Assembly: GCF_003344625.1 (NCBI RefSeq)
Contig: NZ_QPKJ02000004.1
Coordinates: forward strand, 310,001-374,000
Reading direction: 5' to 3'
Origin: Solirubrobacter deserti
GTDB taxonomy: Bacteria > Actinomycetota > Thermoleophilia > Solirubrobacterales > Solirubrobacteraceae
Length of the DNA: 64,000 nucleotides
Positions within the stretch are counted from its first letter, which is position 1. The number at the start of each line of letters is the position of its first letter. This document shows positions 32,713 through 41,551 of the stretch, one piece after another. The translations under genes and the position numbers were made by a program. Under the pieces are notes generated by a model. The model was given only the letters and a program-made list of their open reading frames with translations, did not search any database and had not been told where the DNA came from.

Positions 32713-33357
32713 ATGCGCCAGTTCTCGGCCGAGCACCTCGTCGTCCTCGCGCTCACCGCGGCCGCGATCGTCGTCGCCGTCAAGGTGCCGCGGCCGAAGG
32801 TGCTCGCGGTCCTCATCGGCGGCGCGTTCGCGATCGAGTTCGCCGTGCGCGCGACCGACGGCAGCTGGGACTGGGGCTTCGACCTCCCGCTGCACCTCTC
32901 GGACGTCGTGTCGATCCTCGCCCCGATCGCGCTCTGGACCCGCCGCCCGCTGCTCGTCGAGGTCCTCTACTTCTGGGCGCTGACCGCGTCGCTGCAGGCC
33001 GTGATCACGCCCGACCTGCGCACGACCGTTCCCAGCGTGTTCTTCTTCACGTACTTCGTCACGCACAGCGGCGCGGTCGTCGCCGCGTTCCTGCTCGTGT
33101 TCGGCCTCGGGCAGCGGCCGAGGCCCGGCGCCGTCGCGCGCGTGTTCGCCGTCACGCTCGGGATGGCCGCGGCCGCCGGGCTCGGCAACGTGATCACGGG
33201 CGGCAACTACATGTACCTGCGCGCGAAGCCGGCCCAGGCCAGCCTGCTCGACCAGATGGGCCCGTGGCCGGTCTACATCGCCGTCGCCGCCGCCCTCGCG
33301 CTGGTCCTCTTCCTCGCGCTGGACCGGCTGGCAAGATCGACGGGTGCTGACGCCTGA
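32713..33357 (+). CDS. TIGR02206/YwaF-like integral membrane protein
   Basis: A 214-residue protein with about six membrane segments. Conserved YwaF-family features are visible: LPLHLSDVVSILAPIALW, FFFTYFVTHSGAVVA and GNYMYLRAKPAQASLLDQMGPWPVYI. The biochemical role of this family is not known. Its last 14 bp overlap the GTG start of the following serine hydrolase, so the genes are co-transcribed. Confidence 0.88.
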   Translation: MRQFSAEHLVVLALTAAAIVVAVKVPRPKVLAVLIGGAFAIEFAVRATDGSWDWGFDLPLHLSDVVSILAPIALWTRRPLLVEVLYFWALTASLQAVITPDLRTTVPSVFFFTYFVTHSGAVVAAFLLVFGLGQRPRPGAVARVFAVTLGMAAAAGLGNVITGGNYMYLRAKPAQASLLDQMGPWPVYIAVAAALALVLFLALDRLARSTGADA

Positions 33358-34534
33358 GATCGACCCCGCCGACGCCGGCTTCGACGCCGCCCGCCTCGCC
33401 CGCATCGACCGCCACTTCACCCGTTACGTGGACGAGGGCAAGCTGCCCGGCTTCCTCGCGGTGATCGCGCGCGACGGGCAGGTCGTGCACACCGCCAAGG
33501 GCGGGATGGCTGACATCGAGGCGGGCCGCTCCGTCGCCGAAGACACGCTGTGGCGGATCTACTCGATGACCAAGCCGATCACGTCGGTCGCGGCGATGCT
33601 GCTGTGGGAGGAGGGCGCGTTCGAGCTCAAGGACCCGGTCGCGAAGTTCATCCCGGCGTTCGCGGACGCGCGCGTGTGGGCCGGCGGCAACCAGAACAGC
33701 CCCGTGACACGGCCCGCGGTCGAGCCGGTGCGCCTGTGGCACCTGCTCACCCACACCGCCGGGCTCACGTACGGCTTCCACTACGCGCATCCGCTCGACG
33801 GCGTCTACCGCAAGGCCGGGTACGAGTTCGGCAGCCCGGGCGACCTGGCGCAGGCCGTCGACGACTGGGCGCGGCTGCCGCTGCTGTTCGAGCCCGGCAC
33901 CGAGTTCAACTACTCCGTCTCCACCGACGTCCTCGGCCGCGTCGTGGAGGTCATCTCCGGCCAGCCGCTCGACGCGTTCTTCAAGGAGCGGATCTTCGAG
34001 CCGCTGGGCATGACCGACACCGCGTTCAGCGCCACGGACCCCGACCGGCTCGCCGCGCTGTACGAGCCCGGCCTCGCCCGCAACGACCGCATGGGCCGGG
34101 CCGCGCTCCACACACCCGCGATGCTCTCCGGCGGCGGCGGGCTGATCGGCAGGGCGGCCGACTATCACCGCTTCACGAGCATGCTGGTGCGGGAAGGCGC
34201 GCCCCTGCTCGCACCGCGTACGCTCCGCTACATGGCCCGCAACCACCTGCCGGGCGGCGCTGAGCTCAAGGACGTGGCCCGTCCGACCATCTCCGAGACG
34301 CAGAACGACGGCATGGGCTTCGGCCTCGGGTTCTCGGTCGTCCTCGACCCCGCCGGGACGAAGATCGCCACGCACCCGGGCGAGCTCGCCTGGGGCGGCC
34401 TGGCCTCGACCGCGTTCTACGTCGTGCCGCAGGAGCGCCTGAGCGTGCAGTTCTTCACGCAGATGATCCCGTCCAGCGCGTACCCGCTGCGCTCGCAGCT
34501 GCGCCAGCTCGTCTACCAGGCGATGACGGACTGA
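33344..34534 (+). CDS. Serine hydrolase, class C beta-lactamase/esterase family
   Basis: A 396-residue penicillin-binding-protein-like hydrolase. The nucleophile motif SMTK (SxxK), the second motif YSV (where class C enzymes have YxN) and HPGELAWGG in the third-motif region are seen. No signal peptide is present, so it probably acts in the cytoplasm as an esterase or peptidase rather than a beta-lactamase. GTG 33344 lies within the end of the YwaF-like gene, and the stop overlaps the next ATG by one base (TGATG), giving a run of four coupled genes to 36116. Confidence 0.87.
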   Translation: MLTPEIDPADAGFDAARLARIDRHFTRYVDEGKLPGFLAVIARDGQVVHTAKGGMADIEAGRSVAEDTLWRIYSMTKPITSVAAMLLWEEGAFELKDPVAKFIPAFADARVWAGGNQNSPVTRPAVEPVRLWHLLTHTAGLTYGFHYAHPLDGVYRKAGYEFGSPGDLAQAVDDWARLPLLFEPGTEFNYSVSTDVLGRVVEVISGQPLDAFFKERIFEPLGMTDTAFSATDPDRLAALYEPGLARNDRMGRAALHTPAMLSGGGGLIGRAADYHRFTSMLVREGAPLLAPRTLRYMARNHLPGGAELKDVARPTISETQNDGMGFGLGFSVVLDPAGTKIATHPGELAWGGLASTAFYVVPQERLSVQFFTQMIPSSAYPLRSQLRQLVYQAMTD

Positions 34535-35244
34535 TGCGCGCGCGGCTCGTCGGCGTCCCCGGCTCGCACCCGGTGGTTAGCGCGGAGCTGATGCTCCGCC
34601 ACAAGGGCGTCGAGTTCACCCGGCTCGACCTGCCCAACATGACGCACAAGGCGATCCTGCCGCTGCTGCGCTACCGCGGCTCGACCGTGCCGGTGCTGAC
34701 GATCGACGGGCGGCGCGCGAGTGGGACGATGCGGATCGCGCGCGTGCTCGAGCGGCTCGTGCCCGAGCCGCCGATGCTCATCGACGATCACGGCGACGAG
34801 GCGTGGGCGGACTCGGTGCTCCAGGACGGTGTGCGCCAGCTCGCCCGCTACGCCGTGGGCCGCGACGACGCGGCGATGGCGGAGTTCCTGCACCGGCCGC
34901 TGCTCGGCATCCCGCCGCACCTGGTGAGGCGCGCGGTGCCGGTGCTGCAGCCGCTGGTGCGCGCGCAGATGCGGGTGAAGCCCGCGACGGTGCAGGCGTG
35001 CCTGGAGGCGCTGCCGGGCCAGCTCGACCGCGTCGACGCGCTGCTGGAGGCGGGCACGATCGGCGGCGCACGGCCGAACGTCGTCGACTTCCAGGTCGCG
35101 CCCTCGGTGCGGCTGATGCTCGCCTTCGACCAGCTGCGCGGCCACATCGACGCCCGCCCCGCGGGCGCCCACGCCCGCCGCCTGGTTCCCGATTATCCGG
35201 GCCGGTTCCGGGCAGTATTCCCGGACGCATGGCTGCCGTTCTGA
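34534..35244 (+). CDS. Glutathione S-transferase-like protein
   Basis: A 236-residue protein with a thioredoxin-like N-terminal domain (LVGVPGSHPVVSAELMLRHKGVEFTRLDL, then RGSTVPVLTIDGRRASGTMRIARVLE) and a helical C-terminal domain with NVVDFQVAPSVRLM. This is the GST layout; the catalytic Ser/Tyr/Cys near the first helix is not certain. Actinobacteria usually lack glutathione, so the true thiol partner or function is open. It begins on the stop of the serine hydrolase gene and overlaps the next hydrolase by 16 bp. Confidence 0.8.
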   Translation: MRARLVGVPGSHPVVSAELMLRHKGVEFTRLDLPNMTHKAILPLLRYRGSTVPVLTIDGRRASGTMRIARVLERLVPEPPMLIDDHGDEAWADSVLQDGVRQLARYAVGRDDAAMAEFLHRPLLGIPPHLVRRAVPVLQPLVRAQMRVKPATVQACLEALPGQLDRVDALLEAGTIGGARPNVVDFQVAPSVRLMLAFDQLRGHIDARPAGAHARRLVPDYPGRFRAVFPDAWLPF

Positions 35245-36116
35245 GACAAGACGTCACGCTGGGCAGCGAGGTCGCGGCCTGGCTGTGGCATCCCGAGGGC
35301 GCGACCGGCGCCGTCGTGCTCGGCCACGGCCTGTCCGCCGTGCGCGACCAGCGCATCGACGCCTACGCCGAGCGCTTCGCGCAGGCCGGCCTGGCCGCGC
35401 TGTTGTTCGACTACCGGCACTTCGGCGCGAGCAGCGGGCAGCCGCGCCAGCTGCTGGACATCAAGCGCCAGCTCGAGGACTGGCGGACCGCCGTCGCGTA
35501 CGCCCGCGGGCTGGACGGGATCGAGCGCGTCGGCCTGTTCGGGTCGAGCTTCGGCGGCGGGCATGCGACCGAGATCGCCGCGAGCGACCCGAACATCGGC
35601 GCCGTCGTCCTGCAGTGCGCGATGGTCGACGGCCTGCAGGCGGCGATGAAGCTCCCGCCCAAGTCGACCGCCAAGCTGGCCAAGGTCGCGCTGCAGGACG
35701 AGCTCGGCTCCCGGCTCGGCCGCAAGCCCAAGTACGTCCCGGCGGTCGGCCGCCCGGGCGAGCTGGCGATGATGACCACCGAGGACGCCGTGCCCGGGTT
35801 CGACTCGCTCACCCCCGAGGGCTCGACCTGGGTCAACGCCGTCGCCGCCCGGCTCGGCCTGTGGATCGGCACCTACCGGCCGGCCAAGCACGCTGCGTCG
35901 ATCACCTGCCCGATCCTCGTCGCGCTCTGCGAGCAGGACACGCTCGTCTCCAACGAGGCGCTGGAGAAGGTCGCCGAAGCGGCTCCGCAGGGCGAGCTCG
36001 TCCGCTACCCGATCGGCCACTTCGAGATCTACAACGGCGAGTGGTTCGAGCGCGCCGTGACGCGCCAGGCCGAGTTCCTGGCGCGCCACCTGACGGGCGC
36101 TACTCCGTCACCGTGA
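35229..36116 (+). CDS. Alpha/beta hydrolase
   Basis: A 295-residue cytoplasmic hydrolase. VVLGHGLSAVRDQ is the oxyanion region, LFDYRHFGASSGQPRQ the second strand pair, GLFGSSFGGGHATEIAA the nucleophile elbow (GSSFGG), and ALCEQDTLVSNEA plus GHFEIYNG hold the Asp and His. It resembles the dienelactone hydrolase/YcjY group. It starts at ATG 35229 inside the GST-like gene end. The substrate is unknown. The final 17 bp overlap the convergent secreted-protein gene. Confidence 0.87.
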   Translation: MAAVLRQDVTLGSEVAAWLWHPEGATGAVVLGHGLSAVRDQRIDAYAERFAQAGLAALLFDYRHFGASSGQPRQLLDIKRQLEDWRTAVAYARGLDGIERVGLFGSSFGGGHATEIAASDPNIGAVVLQCAMVDGLQAAMKLPPKSTAKLAKVALQDELGSRLGRKPKYVPAVGRPGELAMMTTEDAVPGFDSLTPEGSTWVNAVAARLGLWIGTYRPAKHAASITCPILVALCEQDTLVSNEALEKVAEAAPQGELVRYPIGHFEIYNGEWFERAVTRQAEFLARHLTGATPSP

Positions 36117-36915
36117 CGTAGACGCGCTTGCGCGGGTTGGCGTCCGTGCCCGCCGTCGCCGTGCCGTCGCTGTTGCGCGGGCTCACGACGAGCGCGTTCG
36201 GGGTCTTGGAGTTCGCCGGCGCACACTCGACGGCGACGGTCTGGCAGCGCGCGACGCTCACCTCGCCGCCGAACACCGGGTCGGCCTCCGGGTCCGTGGT
36301 GTCCACGTTGAGCTTGTTCTGGATGGCGATCGTGGCGCTCAGGCCCTTGCCGTTGAGCGAGGCGCCGGGGTCGATGTAGACGTTCTGGTTGGTCTGGTAG
36401 GCGTCCAGGACCGTGAAGCCGCCGGACTGCTCCTCGATCTGGCCGGCCTCGTTGATCAGCAGCCAGCGCGTCCTGAGCGCGGCGGGCTCGACGCCGTCTA
36501 CGCGGTCGGCGTTCAGGCCCGTGGCGACGCCGGTGGCGTTGGTCGTGAACGGCTTCTTGCCGTCGCCGCCGCTGCCGACCGTGATCGTGCCGGCGCTCGC
36601 CGCCCCGGTCGCGTTGAACTCGAACGCGAACCCGGTGGCGAGGTTGTTCACGCGCAGGCACGGCTTGGCGCCGGCGCCGGCGGTCGAGCGGCAGCCGTAG
36701 ATCGCGCCGCCGCCCGTGGTGGACTTGTTCGACTGCCGGGTCGTGTAACCCGTGCCGTTGTTGGAGACGATCTCCGTCTCCTTGGTGGCGGTGCCGTTGC
36801 GCACGCCTTCGCGGAGGGCGCCGCCGGTGGCCGCCACCCCGAGCGGCGCGATCCCGAGGACGAGGATCGTGGAGGCGAGGACGACGTGCCGCGCACGCGT
36901 GGAATGTGAACCCAT
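36100..36915 (-). CDS. Secreted hypothetical protein
   Basis: A 271-residue protein from ATG 36915, chosen because a signal peptide (RHVVLASTILVLGIAPLGVAATG) follows directly. The mature part is Thr/Gly/Asn-rich and beta-like, with NATGVATGLNADRVDG, typical of actinobacterial surface proteins that resemble phage tail-fibre repeats, and a Cys-containing end. It has no recognised catalytic motif. The nearest upstream gene on the strand is the SnoaL-like gene, 46 bp away. Confidence 0.75.
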   Translation of the reverse strand: MGSHSTRARHVVLASTILVLGIAPLGVAATGGALREGVRNGTATKETEIVSNNGTGYTTRQSNKSTTGGGAIYGCRSTAGAGAKPCLRVNNLATGFAFEFNATGAASAGTITVGSGGDGKKPFTTNATGVATGLNADRVDGVEPAALRTRWLLINEAGQIEEQSGGFTVLDAYQTNQNVYIDPGASLNGKGLSATIAIQNKLNVDTTDPEADPVFGGEVSVARCQTVAVECAPANSKTPNALVVSPRNSDGTATAGTDANPRKRVYVTVTE

Positions 36916-36961
36916 GGTGAGATGACGCGGGCGGCTCCTCCGCGGATGCCCCAGTTGGCGG

Positions 36962-37279
36962 CTACGCGATATCCATCCGCGTGACCAGCCCGTCCTGCAG
37001 CTCATACCGGTGCACGACCTCGCGGTCGTCGAGGACGTTGCCGTCGAAGTCGCGGACCACCTGGTGCACGGTCACGGCGGTGCCGTCGAACGCGACCGGC
37101 TCGACGCTCGGGTCGATCGCCGCCCACTGGCGCGTCCAGTAGGCGCGGACAGCCTCCTTACCGTGGAGGCGGCCGCCCTCCCAGCCGTTCGGCCAGTCCA
37201 CGTCGTCGTGCATGGCGGCGAGGACGGTGTCGATCTCGCGCGCGTTGAACGCGTCATAGAGCCGCTGCAGTGTTTCCAT
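36962..37279 (-). CDS. SnoaL-like / NTF2-fold protein
   Basis: A 105-residue protein from ATG 37279 with an NTF2-like cone fold: LQRLYDAFNAREIDTVLAAMHDDVDWPNG, GKEAVRAYWTRQWAAIDPSVEP and REVVHRYELQDGLVTRMDI. Members are small isomerases, hydrolases or binding proteins, and the ligand is unknown. TATTCT ends 7 bases before the ATG, and a 16-bp palindrome sits just upstream, so transcription is probably leaderless and controlled by an unidentified repressor. Confidence 0.85.
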   Translation of the reverse strand: METLQRLYDAFNAREIDTVLAAMHDDVDWPNGWEGGRLHGKEAVRAYWTRQWAAIDPSVEPVAFDGTAVTVHQVVRDFDGNVLDDREVVHRYELQDGLVTRMDIA

Positions 37280-37286
37280 GGACCAC

Positions 37287-37292
37287 AGAATA
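37287..37292 (-). promoter_or_regulatory. -10 element of the SnoaL-like gene
   Basis: The minus strand reads TATTCT, ending 7 bases before the ATG at 37279; TTGAGC lies 15 bp further upstream as a possible -35. Confidence 0.45.
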
Positions 37293-37293
37293 C

Positions 37294-37309
37294 GCAACCG
37301 AGAGGTTGC
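37294..37309. promoter_or_regulatory. Operator-like palindrome in the promoter spacer
   Basis: GCAACCGAGAGGTTGC has perfect 6-bp arms around GAGA and sits between the apparent -35 and -10 of the SnoaL-like gene. The regulator is unknown. The divergent amidase gene begins 79 bp to the right. Confidence 0.45.
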
Positions 37310-37387
37310 TCAACGCCACGTGGTCGAGTCCGAATCCGACACCCGGTCCAATGTGAGGCGCCACTGCGGCCGCCACGCTCCCGAACC

Positions 37388-40300
37388 ATGAAACTCGCTC
37401 GAGCCGCGGCACGGCTGCTCGCGGTCACGTGTGCGCTCGGCCTCGCCGCCGCTGCCCCCGCGTCCGCCGCTGAATTGGATCTTGAGTCGCTGGACGGCCC
37501 GACGGCCGTCAAGCTGATGGAGGAGGGCAAGCTCACTTCGGTGGAGCTCACCCGGGCATACATCGCCCGCATCGCCGCGCTCAACAAGCGTGGCCCCGGT
37601 TTGAACGCGGTCTCCCAGCTCAACGCGCAGGCGATCAAGGACGCCGCGCTGCTGGACAAGGAACGCAAGGAGGGCAAGCTGCGCGGTCCGGCGCACGGCC
37701 TGCCGATCCTGCTCAAGGACCTGATCGACGTGAAGGGCATGTACACGTCGGCGGGCAACTTCTCGCTGCGCAACTCCTTCCCGGCGATCGACTCGGGCGT
37801 CGCCAAGCATCTGCGCGAGCGGGGCGTGGTGATCCTGGGCAAGGTCGGCCTGTCCGAGTACGCGAACTACTTCGGCAGCCAGCCGTCGGGCTTCGCGAAC
37901 CTCACGGGCCAGGTGCTCAACGCGGTCGACGCCGACCAGAACCCGTCGGGCTCCTCGTCCGGGTCGGGCTCCGCGGGCGCCGCGGCGCTGTCGACGCTGA
38001 TGATCGGCACCGAGACCTCCGGCTCGATCATCTCGCCGTCGCAGGCCAACGGGCTCGTCGGCCTGCGGCCCACGGTCGGCCTGGTGCCCGGCTACGGCAT
38101 CGCGCCGATCTCGGCCTCCCAGGACACGGCCGGCCCGATGGACCGCACCGTCGCCAACGCGGCGATGACGCTGCAGTCGATCGCGGGCTACGACGCCCAC
38201 AACGCCGACTACTACAAGGGCATCTGGGGCCCGGGCATCAAGGACGAGGACATCATCGCGCCCGTCCCGTCCACGGTCCCGAACTACCTGTCGGCGCTGG
38301 ACCCGAACTTCGTCCGCGGCAAGCGGATCGGCTACAACGGCACGCTCACCGAGGGCACGCCGCTCAAGCTCGCCTACGACGCGCTGGTCGCGGCCGGCGC
38401 GATCATGGTCGAGCGCCCGAACATCAACCCGGGCACGCTGCCCGGCGGCGTGCTGGCCTACGAGGCCAAGCGCGACATCGGCGCCTACTACCGCCATCTC
38501 GGCCCGGACGCGCCGATCAAGTCCGTCGAGCAGGAGATGGCCGACAACGAGGCCAACGCCCACGAGGCGCTGAAGTTCGGCAACGGCACGCACGCGAGCG
38601 CGTTCGCGATCGACATCACGCCGGACTCGGCCGCGTCGGTCGCCTACCGCAACGACCTGCTGCGCGGCAAGCAGCTCAGCCAGTCCGGCATCAACCGGAT
38701 GATGGCCAACGACACGCCGGACGACACGAGCGACGACTTCATCGCGATCCTCGGCAGCGTCTCCAACGGCGCGCGCGCCGGCTACCCGCAGCTGACGATC
38801 CCGATGGGCTACAGCGAGACGGCGCGCCGCGCGAACTCGATCTCGATCCACGCCAACGCGTACAAGGAGCGGGACCTGCTGGGCGTCGCGTACGTGATCG
38901 AGCAGGCGACCAAGCTGCGCAAGCCCGTCTCGCAGGTGAACCCGTCGATGTACCGCTGCGCGGACACGACGCCCAAGCCGGCGTTCGCCGAGCGCGGCGC
39001 CTGCAACCCGGACTACCAGGACGCGCTCGAGCTCGCCGGTGGCACCGAGACGATCCTCCCGTTCTCGCTGGAGACCGAGTCCGCCGCGGCGCTGCGTGAG
39101 CGGCTCGCCTCGGGCACGCTGACGAGCGAGACGCTGACGAAGGCGTACCTGACGCGCATCGCGCTGGTCAACGCCGAAGGGCCGTCGCTCCAGGCGGTGC
39201 GCTCGCTCAACGCCGGCGCGGTGGCCGAGGCCAAGGCGCTGGACGCCGAGCGCGCGGCGGGCTCCGTGCGCGGTCCGCTGCACGGGCTCCCGGTGCTGCT
39301 CGACGACACCATCGACGCGCAGGGCCTGCCCACCACGGGCGGCTCGATCGCGCTCCAGAACCACAAGCCGGAGGCCGACGCCGCGCTGGTGGCCAAGCTC
39401 AAGTCGGCGGGCGCGATCGTGCTCGGCAAGACCAACGTCACCGAGCTCGGCGGCCAGTTCGACGCCAATATGCCGGAGGGCTACTCGTCGCTCGGCGGCC
39501 AGGTGCTGCTGCCGTCGGACACCGACAAGACGGTCGCCGGCTCCTCCGGCGGGTCCGCCGCGGCCACGGCCGCCGGCCTCGCGGCGCTGACGATCGGCAC
39601 CGAGACCTCGACCGACACGGCGCAGCTGATCGCGCCGGCGGGCGTGGCGGGCGTCGTCGGCCTCAAGCCGAGCGTCGGCGCCGTGGACATGGCGGGCGTG
39701 ATGCCGATCGCCCGCACCCAGGACGCCGCGGGCCCGCTCACCCGCACCGTCGCCGACGCGGCGACCGCGTTCGAGGTGCTCTCGGGCAAGGCGGTGGCGC
39801 TGTCGCCGTCGGCCGCGGGCACGCGCGTGGCCGTGGTCAACTCGACGACGGCTCCGTACCCGGCGGCGATCACCGCGTTGCAGGGTGTGGGCGCGACCAC
39901 GACGGTCAAGCCCGTCGCGACCCCGACCGCGGTCCCGAGCATCACCTCGCGCACGGTCGAGACCGAGCTCAACTCCTACCTCGGCGGCAAGAGCACGCTG
40001 CGCGCGATCACCGAGTACAACGCGGCCAACCCGGTCGAGGGCCTCAAGTACCAGCAGCGTGAGCTGACGGCGGCGCTGTCGCCGGACCGCTCGGCGCTGG
40101 AGGCGGACACCGCGGCCGGCATCGCGGCCGCCACGGCGGTCCTCGACGCGGCCCTGACGGACGCGGACGTGGTGATGGTCCCGTCCGGCCACGCGCTGGT
40201 GGCCTCCGCCGACCGCGCGGGCTACCCGGTGCTCACCGTCCCGGCCGGCTTCGGCACGGGCAGCGCGGGCCGCAACCCGATCGGCGTCACGTTCGTCGCG

Positions 40301-40855
40301 GCCAAGAACGCCGAGGCGAAGCTGCTCAACGCGGGCTACGCGTTCGAGCAGGCCACGAAGGTGCGGCAGGCGCCGTCCTTCACGAACCCGAGCATGTTCC
40401 GCTGCGTCCCGGGCTCGGCGTTCTACTCGCCGCACCACTGCCACCCGGGCGACCTCGAGTCCCCCACGGCGGCCGGTCCGAACGAGACCGCGGTGGCGGG
40501 CGACGTGGGCGGCACCGTCCCGGCGACGCTCTCGCTCGCGCTGGGCACGCCGGCGCCGTTGGACCCGTTCGTCCCGGGCGTGGAGAAGGAGTACACGACG
40601 ACCGCCAAGGCCACGGTGATCTCCACCGCGGGTGACGCGACGCTGAGCGTCTCCGACCCCGGCCACATGACCAACGGGGCGTTCTCGCTCCCGCAGCCGC
40701 TGCGGGTCGAGCTCTCCAAGGCGACCTGGGCCGGCCCCGTCTCCAACGACCTGGTCGACGTGACGTTCAAGCAGACGATCGGGCGGACCGACGCGCTGCG
40801 CACCGGCACCTACTCCAAGACGCTGGTGTTCACGCTGTCGACGACGACGCCGTAG
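37388..40855 (+). CDS. Secreted tandem amidase-signature protein with inactive second domain
   Basis: A 1155-residue protein with a signal peptide (LLAVTCALGLAAAAPASA). Residues ~30-480 are an amidase-signature domain with all three catalytic residues: Lys110 in LLKDLID, the cis-Ser in NPSGSSSGSG and Ser213 in GTETSGSI. Residues ~545-1010 are a second copy in which the Lys is Asp639 (LLDDTID) and the nucleophile Ser is Asp743 (GTETSTD), so it cannot use this mechanism. Each copy ends in an NPSMYRC/NPSMFRC-type block. Residues ~1037-1155 are a beta-sandwich domain shared with the partial gene at 1-459. It probably hydrolyses amides outside the cell. A hairpin follows. Confidence 0.9.
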   Translation: MKLARAAARLLAVTCALGLAAAAPASAAELDLESLDGPTAVKLMEEGKLTSVELTRAYIARIAALNKRGPGLNAVSQLNAQAIKDAALLDKERKEGKLRGPAHGLPILLKDLIDVKGMYTSAGNFSLRNSFPAIDSGVAKHLRERGVVILGKVGLSEYANYFGSQPSGFANLTGQVLNAVDADQNPSGSSSGSGSAGAAALSTLMIGTETSGSIISPSQANGLVGLRPTVGLVPGYGIAPISASQDTAGPMDRTVANAAMTLQSIAGYDAHNADYYKGIWGPGIKDEDIIAPVPSTVPNYLSALDPNFVRGKRIGYNGTLTEGTPLKLAYDALVAAGAIMVERPNINPGTLPGGVLAYEAKRDIGAYYRHLGPDAPIKSVEQEMADNEANAHEALKFGNGTHASAFAIDITPDSAASVAYRNDLLRGKQLSQSGINRMMANDTPDDTSDDFIAILGSVSNGARAGYPQLTIPMGYSETARRANSISIHANAYKERDLLGVAYVIEQATKLRKPVSQVNPSMYRCADTTPKPAFAERGACNPDYQDALELAGGTETILPFSLETESAAALRERLASGTLTSETLTKAYLTRIALVNAEGPSLQAVRSLNAGAVAEAKALDAERAAGSVRGPLHGLPVLLDDTIDAQGLPTTGGSIALQNHKPEADAALVAKLKSAGAIVLGKTNVTELGGQFDANMPEGYSSLGGQVLLPSDTDKTVAGSSGGSAAATAAGLAALTIGTETSTDTAQLIAPAGVAGVVGLKPSVGAVDMAGVMPIARTQDAAGPLTRTVADAATAFEVLSGKAVALSPSAAGTRVAVVNSTTAPYPAAITALQGVGATTTVKPVATPTAVPSITSRTVETELNSYLGGKSTLRAITEYNAANPVEGLKYQQRELTAALSPDRSALEADTAAGIAAATAVLDAALTDADVVMVPSGHALVASADRAGYPVLTVPAGFGTGSAGRNPIGVTFVAAKNAEAKLLNAGYAFEQATKVRQAPSFTNPSMFRCVPGSAFYSPHHCHPGDLESPTAAGPNETAVAGDVGGTVPATLSLALGTPAPLDPFVPGVEKEYTTTAKATVISTAGDATLSVSDPGHMTNGAFSLPQPLRVELSKATWAGPVSNDLVDVTFKQTIGRTDALRTGTYSKTLVFTLSTTTP

Positions 40856-40885
40856 CGGGTTTGGCAGGGGGGTGAGAGGGCGGCT

Positions 40886-40915
40886 GGCGGGTGACGTTGA
40901 GGGGCGTCACCCGCC
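40886..40915. terminator. Hairpin terminator between convergent genes
   Basis: Arms GGCGGGTGACG and its exact complement enclose an 8-base loop. It lies 30 bases after the amidase stop and covers the stop codon of the convergent response regulator gene, so it can serve both. Confidence 0.65.
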
Positions 40916-41551
40916 GCGACCGCGTTCGATCACGCCGTGCTCGTAGGCGTAGATGACGGCCTGCACGCGGTCGCGCAGGCCGAGCTTGCCGAGCAGGTTG
41001 GAGACGTGGCGCTTGGCCGTCGGCTCCGCCACCACCAACGCGGCGGCGATCTCCTGGTTGGAGAGCCCGCCGGCGATCAGCTGCAGCACCTCGCGCTCGC
41101 GGTCGGTGAGGGCGTCGAGCGCGGTGCTCGGGGTCGTCTGGGGGAGCCGGTGCGCGACGCGGTCGAGCAGCTGGCGCGTGACCTTGGGGCCGAGCACGGC
41201 GTCGCCGTTCGCGACCGCCTTCACCGCCGCCACCAGCTCCTGGCGCGGGACGTCCTTGGTCAGGAAGCCGGACGCGCCCGCCCGCAGCGCTTCGACGATG
41301 TACTCGTCGAGGCCGAACGTGGTGAGGACGAGGACCTTGTGGCGCAGACGACGGGTCGCCTCGATGCCGTCCAGGGCCGGCATGCGGATGTCCATCAGGA
41401 TCACGTCGGGGTCGTGGCGGGTGGCAAGCTCGACGGCCTGCGCGCCGTCGTCGGCCTCCGCCACGACCGCGATCTGGCCCGTGGCCTCGAGCACGGTCTT
41501 GAAGCCGGTGCGCATCAGCGGCTGGTCGTCGGCGATCAGGACGCGGATCAT
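40907..41551 (-). CDS. NarL/LuxR family response regulator
   Basis: A 214-residue response regulator. The receiver domain has VLIADDQPLMRTGF with the acidic pocket, the phospho-Asp in VILMDIRMPALDG and the Lys of FLTKDV. The C-terminal LuxR helix-turn-helix reads LTDREREVLQLIAGGLSNQEIAAAL, then TAKRHVSNLLGKLGL. Its ATG overlaps the stop of the histidine kinase gene by 4 bp. It is the last gene of an ABC transporter/two-component operon and probably controls that transporter, a common arrangement for cell-envelope or peptide stress. Confidence 0.95.
   Translation of the reverse strand: MIRVLIADDQPLMRTGFKTVLEATGQIAVVAEADDGAQAVELATRHDPDVILMDIRMPALDGIEATRRLRHKVLVLTTFGLDEYIVEALRAGASGFLTKDVPRQELVAAVKAVANGDAVLGPKVTRQLLDRVAHRLPQTTPSTALDALTDREREVLQLIAGGLSNQEIAAALVVAEPTAKRHVSNLLGKLGLRDRVQAVIYAYEHGVIERGRGG

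Noticed and set aside
37310..40666. A very long open frame antisense to the tandem amidase
   Set aside because: The sense strand encodes a clear two-domain amidase with catalytic motifs; the antisense product is Arg/Val-rich without any recognisable fold.
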